Positions 32,886-36,577 of a stretch of 36,577 nt of DNA are shown one piece after another. Positions within the stretch are counted from its first letter, which is position 1, and every line of letters starts with the position of its first letter. The notes beneath the pieces are model-generated. The model did not search any database and had not been told where the DNA came from. It saw only the letters and a program-made list of their open reading frames with translations. The DNA is from Thermoleophilia bacterium (GTDB taxonomy: Bacteria > Actinomycetota > Thermoleophilia > BMS3ABIN01). The stretch spans positions 1-36,577 of the forward strand of contig JAGVMV010000012.1 in assembly GCA_020053595.1 (NCBI GenBank), given 5' to 3'. The position numbers and the translations under genes are program-made.

Positions 32886-33020
32886 CGTGCCTGCCCTGTC
32901 GTCCATCTCGTATACATTCCGTCCGCCGAGTATGTTAGAGTTCTGACACCCACTGCTTCACCATCCTGCGCTTTCTCCCACTCCTCTGAAGAGTCGCTGC
33001 CCGGAAGGGGCCGCGGCAAT
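32886..33020 (-). pseudogene. HD phosphohydrolase remnant (5' end only)
   Basis: On the minus strand this encodes SSEEWEKAQDGEAVGVRTLT, matching the N-terminal reading of the other HD copies, and then leaves the family. The position equivalent to the ATG in the copy near 36103 is altered, so it has no start. It abuts the leader of the DUF1016 gene on the opposite strand. Confidence 0.7.
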
Positions 33021-33039
33021 GCAACCACAAGGAGGAGAC

Positions 33040-34136
33040 ATGAAAGACAAAACCCCTGTTGACCAGGATAAGCGGGTTGGAATACCACTTGAAAACACAG
33101 TCGATTCACTCTACCAGTCTATTTCTGAAATTGTTGAGGATGCCCGCAAAACCGTCTATCGAGCCACCAATCAGGCGATGGTGAAAGCATACTGGGAGAT
33201 CGGACGAGTGATTGTTGAGGAGGAGCAGGCGGGAAAACGACGGGCGGAATATGGCAAGGCGCTGATTGCCGGCATTTCAGCGCGGCTTACACAGAAATTT
33301 GGTCGAGGCTTTTCTGAAAGAAATATCGAGCAAATGCGGCGATTTTTTCTCGAATTTAATAATTTGCAGACAGCGTCTGCAAAATCTCAGATTCCGCAGA
33401 CACTGTCTGCGGAATTGAGCTGGAGCCACTATTGCCTACTTATGCGGGTAAAGAATAAATACGCCCGCGACTTCTATGTAATTGAAAGCTCGAAGAACAA
33501 CTGGAGCGTGCGCGAACTCGACCGCCAGATGAGTTCCCTGCTTTTTGAACGCCTCGCCCTGAGCGGAGACAAGGAAAAGATATTGGAGCTGAGCAGGGAA
33601 GGTCAAATTGTTGCGAGCCCCGAGGATCTGATCAAGGACCCTTACGTGCTGGAATTCCTGGATATGAGCGAACGCGTGGACTTCCACGAAAAAGACCTGG
33701 AACAAAACCTCATCGACCGGCTGCAGTCATTCCTGCTCGAGCTCGGCAGGGGTTTTGCGCTCGTCGCGCGCCAGAAGCGGATAACGGTAGGTGGGGACCA
33801 CTATTACATCGACCTGGTCTTCTATAACCATGCCCTCAAGTGCTTCGTCCTCATCGATCTCAAAATCGGGAAACTTGATCACAGGGATATCGGGCAGATG
33901 GACTTCTATGTCCGCTACTTTGAGAAAGAGCAGCGATCGGAGGGCGACAACCCCACCATCGGCCTCATCCTCTGCTCCCACAAAACGAGGCGATGGTCAG
34001 GTACACCTTGCTGGATGACCGGGAGCAGGTCTTTGCCTCGAAGTACCGGCTCTGCTTGCCGACTGAAGAGGAGCTCAAGCGCGAGATAGCCGAGGAGCGG
34101 GCGAGACTGGAGCTTGTAAAGAGGGAGGGTGGTTGA
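33040..34136 (+). CDS. DUF1016 (YhcG/PDDEXK) nuclease-like protein, frameshifted near the end
   Basis: YhcG-family protein: an N-terminal DUF1016 helical domain (YQSISEIVEDARKTVYRATN onward, with YWEIGRVIVEEEQ and FSERNIEQMRRFF) joined to a C-terminal PD-(D/E)xK nuclease with FYNHALKCFVLIDLKIGKLD, where the Asp and Lys are expected catalytic residues. ATG 33040 has a strong GGAGGAGA ahead. At 33982-33985 a run of four A replaces five expected; adding one A gives HKNEAMVRYTLLDD and extends a family-like tail to the stop at 34136, whereas the frame as written ends at 34089. Family members are linked to mobile elements and defence islands; a precise function is not established. A second copy begins at 36124. 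Confidence 0.85.
33363..33414. repeat. Paired in-frame palindromes in the DUF1016 linker
   Basis: TTTGCAGAC/GTCTGCAAA around three bases (33363-33383) and TTCCGCAGACA/TGTCTGCGGAA around one base (33392-33414) are both perfect and in frame, encoding the linker LQTASAKSQIPQTLSAE between the two domains. They share the GCAGAC core with the intergenic copy at 18868. Confidence 0.8.
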
Positions 34137-34150
34137 AAAAGGATACATTC

Positions 34151-34188
34151 TTCAACTACCGAGGATTACTCGGTAGTTACTTTCAAAG
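34151..34188. repeat. 38-base hairpin repeat, copy 1
   Basis: AACTACCGAG and CTCGGTAGTT (34154-34178) pair around GATTA. The flanking TTC before and ACTTTCAAAG after are shared with the copy at 35864-35900. It follows a stop codon and is joined to an HD remnant, but has no T run, so it is unlikely to be only a terminator. Confidence 0.7.
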
Positions 34189-34189
34189 T

Positions 34190-34345
34190 ACCAAGTGGAC
34201 GATCATCTGGAGCCTGCATTCCCTGTGGTGGTTGTCCAGGTTGTTGACACCGCCCGGCACAGTATAGATGCCGTTGGGCAGAGCTGCGGTTTCCCCGGGT
34301 ATCCCACCTTGCCCAGGTCGTGGAAGAGCGCCGCAGAAATAACCC
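34190..34345 (-). pseudogene. HD phosphohydrolase remnant with internal deletion
   Basis: Minus-strand translation recovers ISAALFHDLGKVGYPGKP, then in a shifted frame PNGIYTVPGGVNNLDNHHRE and CRLQMIVHL. Compared with the copy at 31155-31580, the stretch between two ACGGCA hexamers (after LPNG and before IYPV) is missing and one base is lost upstream. The last 18 codons are also gone. Clearly decayed. Confidence 0.75.
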
Positions 34346-34346
34346 C

Positions 34347-34380
34347 TTGCTTCCTGCTTATTGTTATCATATGATAACAA
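34347..34380 (+). promoter_or_regulatory. Promoter and 20-base perfect palindrome of the MqsR/Panacea module
   Basis: TTGCTT (34347-34352) and TATGAT (34370-34375) are 17 bases apart. The perfect palindrome TTGTTATCATATGATAACAA (34361-34380) covers the -10, a good operator for an MqsA-type antitoxin with its helix-turn-helix. Confidence 0.75.
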
Positions 34381-34407
34381 TTAACCGATAACTTCCGGGG
34401 AGGGCTG

Positions 34408-34779
34408 TTGGCACAGAGAACCCAGGTGGAGCTCTTTTTGGCCCAGTTCCGGGAAAGCTGGCCACCCCGGTGCCTGATTTCAGGGGAACGTGACAAAAAT
34501 CTTCAGGGCCTGGCAGATCTGAATTTAACAGCAAAACAGCGGGAAGCGGAAATTATGGGTCTTTCTGTAGAGAATTACCATGATGGACCATTGGAAAATA
34601 AAAGTCGGGGCGGTCAGGGAATCTGGATCTTTGGAAAGGTCATCAATGGGACCGAGGTTTACATCAAGCTTAATATATTTGAGGCGGGCGGTCAGCTTCA
34701 CGCAACCTGTATTTCATTTCATCCAGCCGAGCGATGCATGAAATATCCATTCGCACAAAGGGGGATGGGCCATGATTGA
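34408..34779 (+). CDS. MqsR-like (RelE-fold) toxin
   Basis: 123-residue toxin. The central pattern LNLTAKQREAEIMGLSVENY, then GIWIFGKVINGTEVYIKLNI and a later ISFHPAERCM, follows the MqsR layout (helix, GLS-x-x-x-Y/F, two beta strands with a Lys). The start is TTG at 34408, chosen for the GGAGG site at 34399-34403. The C-terminal 25 residues beyond the MqsR core carry an extra basic/Cys segment. The toxin overlaps its antitoxin gene by eight bases. Family assignment is moderate; the pairing is strong. Confidence 0.72.
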   Translation: MAQRTQVELFLAQFRESWPPRCLISGERDKNLQGLADLNLTAKQREAEIMGLSVENYHDGPLENKSRGGQGIWIFGKVINGTEVYIKLNIFEAGGQLHATCISFHPAERCMKYPFAQRGMGHD

Positions 34780-35821
34780 TAACTTCAAAATTGAATCTGA
34801 AAAGGACGACGTGTGCCCCACCTGCGAAGATATGCGGCGAGTTGAAACCGGCACTCGAATAGAAACCGTTCAAATCAGAAATGAGTCAGTTGAGGTAGAC
34901 GCGAACGTGCAGCGCTGTACTTACTGTGGCAACTTCTTTTCGAGTGGTGATGAAGACGAGGCTACGATCCAAAAAGCCTACCGAAAATTTCGGGAGCGCC
35001 GCGGACTGTTGCAGCCAGAACAGATTCGCGAGCTTCGTGAACAATACGGTTTAGGTCAAAGGGCTTTTGCCCGCATCCTCGGCTGGGGCGAGATTACCAT
35101 ACACCGGTATGAGGCTGGGTCAATCCAGGATGAAGCGCATAACGATACGCTGATGCTGGTTCGTGATGCGGATAGCTTTGCCAGGTTATATGAAAAAAAC
35201 AGGAAGACCCTCTCCAGGAGTGTTTCACAAAAAGTCGATGAGCATTTGATCCCTCTGATGCGTGACAGGCAGGAAAAGTACTTTGTCGAATATCTTGCAT
35301 CAAATTTGAATGAGCCTGCGGATCTCATCATTAGCGGAAACAGGAAATTTGATCTGGAACGCTTTGAGTCGGTGATTCTATACTTCTGCGGCAAGCTTGA
35401 TCATGTCTACAAAACCAAACTGAACAAACTCCTCTGGTATTACGACTTTATTACTTTCAAGCACCTCGATCGATCTGCCACCGGTGCCAGCTATGTTCAT
35501 TTGCCCCTCGGTCCCGTGCCTGATAATTACGATTTTTTCCTGGCTGACCTGATTCGAAAAGGTTCTTTAGAGGCCAATGAAATTGTTTTTGACGTGGAAA
35601 AGGGTGTAACGGGGGAATGGTTCAAGGCATTTCAAAAACCGGATCTGGATTTGTTTAGTGATGAAGAGCTCCGATTTCTTGACCAGGTAGCTAAACGCCT
35701 GGGCGATATGGGCGCGAGAGAACTTTCTGATCTTTCTCATGGTGAGGATGGATATGCAAAGACGAAAAAGGGTGAATTCATTTCTTATGAGTGGGCGAAG
35801 AATATAAGGCTGTTTACTTGA
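34772..35821 (+). CDS. Antitoxin with MqsA-type zinc finger, HTH and Panacea (DUF4065) domain
   Basis: A 349-residue three-part antitoxin. Residues 15-52 hold CPTC and CTYC, a zinc-binding head as in MqsA. Residues 82-120 are an XRE helix-turn-helix with the MqsA-like GLGQRAFARILGWGEITIHR. The long C-terminal part (about 195-330; LYFCGKLDHVYKTKLNKLLW and DNYDFFLADLIRKG) is a Panacea domain, known to neutralise many unrelated toxins. MqsA is only about 130 residues, so this fused form is the PanA-like version. Its operator is likely the palindrome ahead of the toxin gene. Confidence 0.88.
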   Translation: MIDNFKIESEKDDVCPTCEDMRRVETGTRIETVQIRNESVEVDANVQRCTYCGNFFSSGDEDEATIQKAYRKFRERRGLLQPEQIRELREQYGLGQRAFARILGWGEITIHRYEAGSIQDEAHNDTLMLVRDADSFARLYEKNRKTLSRSVSQKVDEHLIPLMRDRQEKYFVEYLASNLNEPADLIISGNRKFDLERFESVILYFCGKLDHVYKTKLNKLLWYYDFITFKHLDRSATGASYVHLPLGPVPDNYDFFLADLIRKGSLEANEIVFDVEKGVTGEWFKAFQKPDLDLFSDEELRFLDQVAKRLGDMGARELSDLSHGEDGYAKTKKGEFISYEWAKNIRLFT

Positions 35822-35832
35822 GGATGAGAGGC

Positions 35833-35857
35833 AACTGTTGTAAAAATTGCAACAGTT
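35833..35857 (+). terminator. Hairpin after the Panacea antitoxin
   Basis: AACTGTTG (35833-35840) and CAACAGTT (35850-35857) form a perfect eight-base stem around an AT-rich loop just after the stop codon. No T tract follows, so termination is only possible. Confidence 0.4.
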
Positions 35858-35863
35858 CAAGAT

Positions 35864-35900
35864 TTCAACTACCGAGGGTTACTCGGTAGTTTCTTTCAAA
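35864..35900. repeat. 38-base hairpin repeat, copy 2
   Basis: AACTACCGAG (35867-35876) and CTCGGTAGTT (35882-35891) pair around GGTTA, with the same flanking TTC and CTTTCAAAG as the copy at 34151. It again separates a module from an HD remnant. Confidence 0.7.
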
Positions 35901-35909
35901 GACCTGCGC

Positions 35910-36103
35910 CTACCCCCGCCCCTCCTCATCAACCGCAGCCGTCCACTTGTCTGCGAAATTGACGAGATGCACTCCCACACTGTCGTCCATCCCGTATACG
36001 TTACATCCGGTGGCTATGTTAGAGTTCTGACACCCACTGTTTCACCATCCTGCACTATCTCCCACTCCTCTATAAGAGTCGCTGCCCGGACGGGCCGCGA
36101 CAT
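35910..36103 (-). pseudogene. HD phosphohydrolase remnant with both ends, middle deleted
   Basis: From ATG 36103 the minus strand reads MSRPVRAATLIEEWEIVQDG and then stops after VGVRTLT. The 3' end of the gene reappears at 35910-35965 as NFADKWTAAVDEEGRG and a stop. About 300 bases carrying the HD catalytic core are missing. The 5' end lies back to back with the second DUF1016 gene. Confidence 0.75.
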
Positions 36104-36123
36104 TGCAACCACAAGGAGGAGAC

Positions 36124-36577
36124 ATGAAAGACAAAACCCCCGACGGCACGGCCGTGAACGGCTATGGCAATCTCCTGGGCGACATTAAGGAGCGTATCCG
36201 GTCTGCCCAGTACACCGCCTTGCGGGCGGTTAACAGGGAGCTGATCGGGCTGTATTGGGATATCGGGCGGATGATTGTGGAGAGGCAGAAGGGTGAATCC
36301 TGGGGAAAAGCCATCGTTAATAAGCTGGCTCTGGATCTTCAGAAGGAATTTCCGGGAATTAGGGGATTTTCCAAAAGAAACCTGCTATATATGCGGCGTT
36401 TTTATGAAACATACGCTCGAACTGAAAAAGTGCAGTCATTGATTGCACAAATCGGTTGGACCCATAACGTCGTCATTATGGAGAAGTGCAAAGACGACCT
36501 CCAGCGCGAGTTCTACATCCGCATGACCCGGAAAATGGGTTGGACGGTGAATGTCCTGGCAATACAGATTGAGAACC
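36124..36577 (+). CDS. DUF1016 (YhcG) protein, second copy, cut by the window end
   Basis: Starts MKDKTPDGTAVNGYGNLLGD after the same GGAGGAGAC leader as the first copy. The DUF1016 N-terminal domain is seen in YWDIGRMIVERQKGESWGKA and FSKRNLLYMRRFYETY, then IGWTHNVVIMEKCKDD. The 151 codons present are open. Beyond the shared first five codons and leader, the protein differs a good deal from the copy at 33040, so it is a diverged paralogue. The C-terminal nuclease domain lies outside the window. Confidence 0.9.
   Translation, partial: MKDKTPDGTAVNGYGNLLGDIKERIRSAQYTALRAVNRELIGLYWDIGRMIVERQKGESWGKAIVNKLALDLQKEFPGIRGFSKRNLLYMRRFYETYARTEKVQSLIAQIGWTHNVVIMEKCKDDLQREFYIRMTRKMGWTVNVLAIQIEN

Noticed and set aside
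34151-35900. Integron attC sites around the toxin-antitoxin modules
   Set aside because: The twin hairpins lack attC core sites and imperfect-arm design, and no integrase gene is present.
1-36577. CRISPR array, tRNA or rRNA genes, transposase genes
   Set aside because: No regularly spaced repeats, no cloverleaf or rRNA sequence and no transposase-like ORF were found by reading.

Overview
The window looks like a chromosomal segment of an uncultured actinobacterium (Actinomycetota). The main clue is the arginine operon order argJ-argB-argD-argF-argR-argG-argH followed by a 3-methyladenine DNA glycosylase gene, with tyrS nearby. This arrangement is familiar from actinobacteria. The arginine half is GC-rich, while several accessory genes are clearly AT-richer. 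The class cannot be fixed from the sequence alone. No rRNA, tRNA, CRISPR array or transposase gene was seen.

Left part (1-4.3 kb, + strand): a seven-helix sensor kinase and its LuxR-type response regulator. They are followed by a terminator, a pair of GGACA/TGTCC dyads, a secreted ethylbenzene-dehydrogenase-like haem protein, and a 39-residue Cys-rich peptide gene closed by a strong terminator. The two-component system probably controls this output.

Housekeeping part (4.3-18.8 kb): a methyltransferase, tyrS, a YdeI-like protein, a class A penicillin-binding protein with one PASTA domain, and then (minus strand) the arginine operon with mpg and a NIF3-family gene as distal members. The operon has a clear sigma-70 promoter overlapped by two ARG-box-like dyads. 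argC is not adjacent. Two palindromic intergenic elements lie between argJ/argB and argB/argD.

Accessory island (18.8-36.6 kb): first a MazEF-like module and a HTH protein. Next comes a minus-strand type I restriction-modification operon, hsdR-hsdS-...-hsdM, whose hsdS and hsdM are separated by a four-ORF insert: an OLD-family ATPase/TOPRIM nuclease (frameshifted), a 45-codon ORF, a nucleoside-deoxyribosyltransferase-like protein, and a retron-type reverse transcriptase fused to an N-terminal winged helix. The nuclease, NDT-like protein and RT together resemble a composite anti-phage cassette inside an R-M operon. Divergent from hsdR is a small GIY-YIG-like protein.

The last 5.5 kb is a patchwork of toxin-antitoxin modules (HigBA, Phd/RelE, MqsR-like with a Panacea-domain antitoxin), each with its own promoter. 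They are interleaved with repeated, decaying copies of one HD-phosphohydrolase gene and two DUF1016/YhcG nuclease genes. The repeats at the module borders suggest growth by duplication and recombination.
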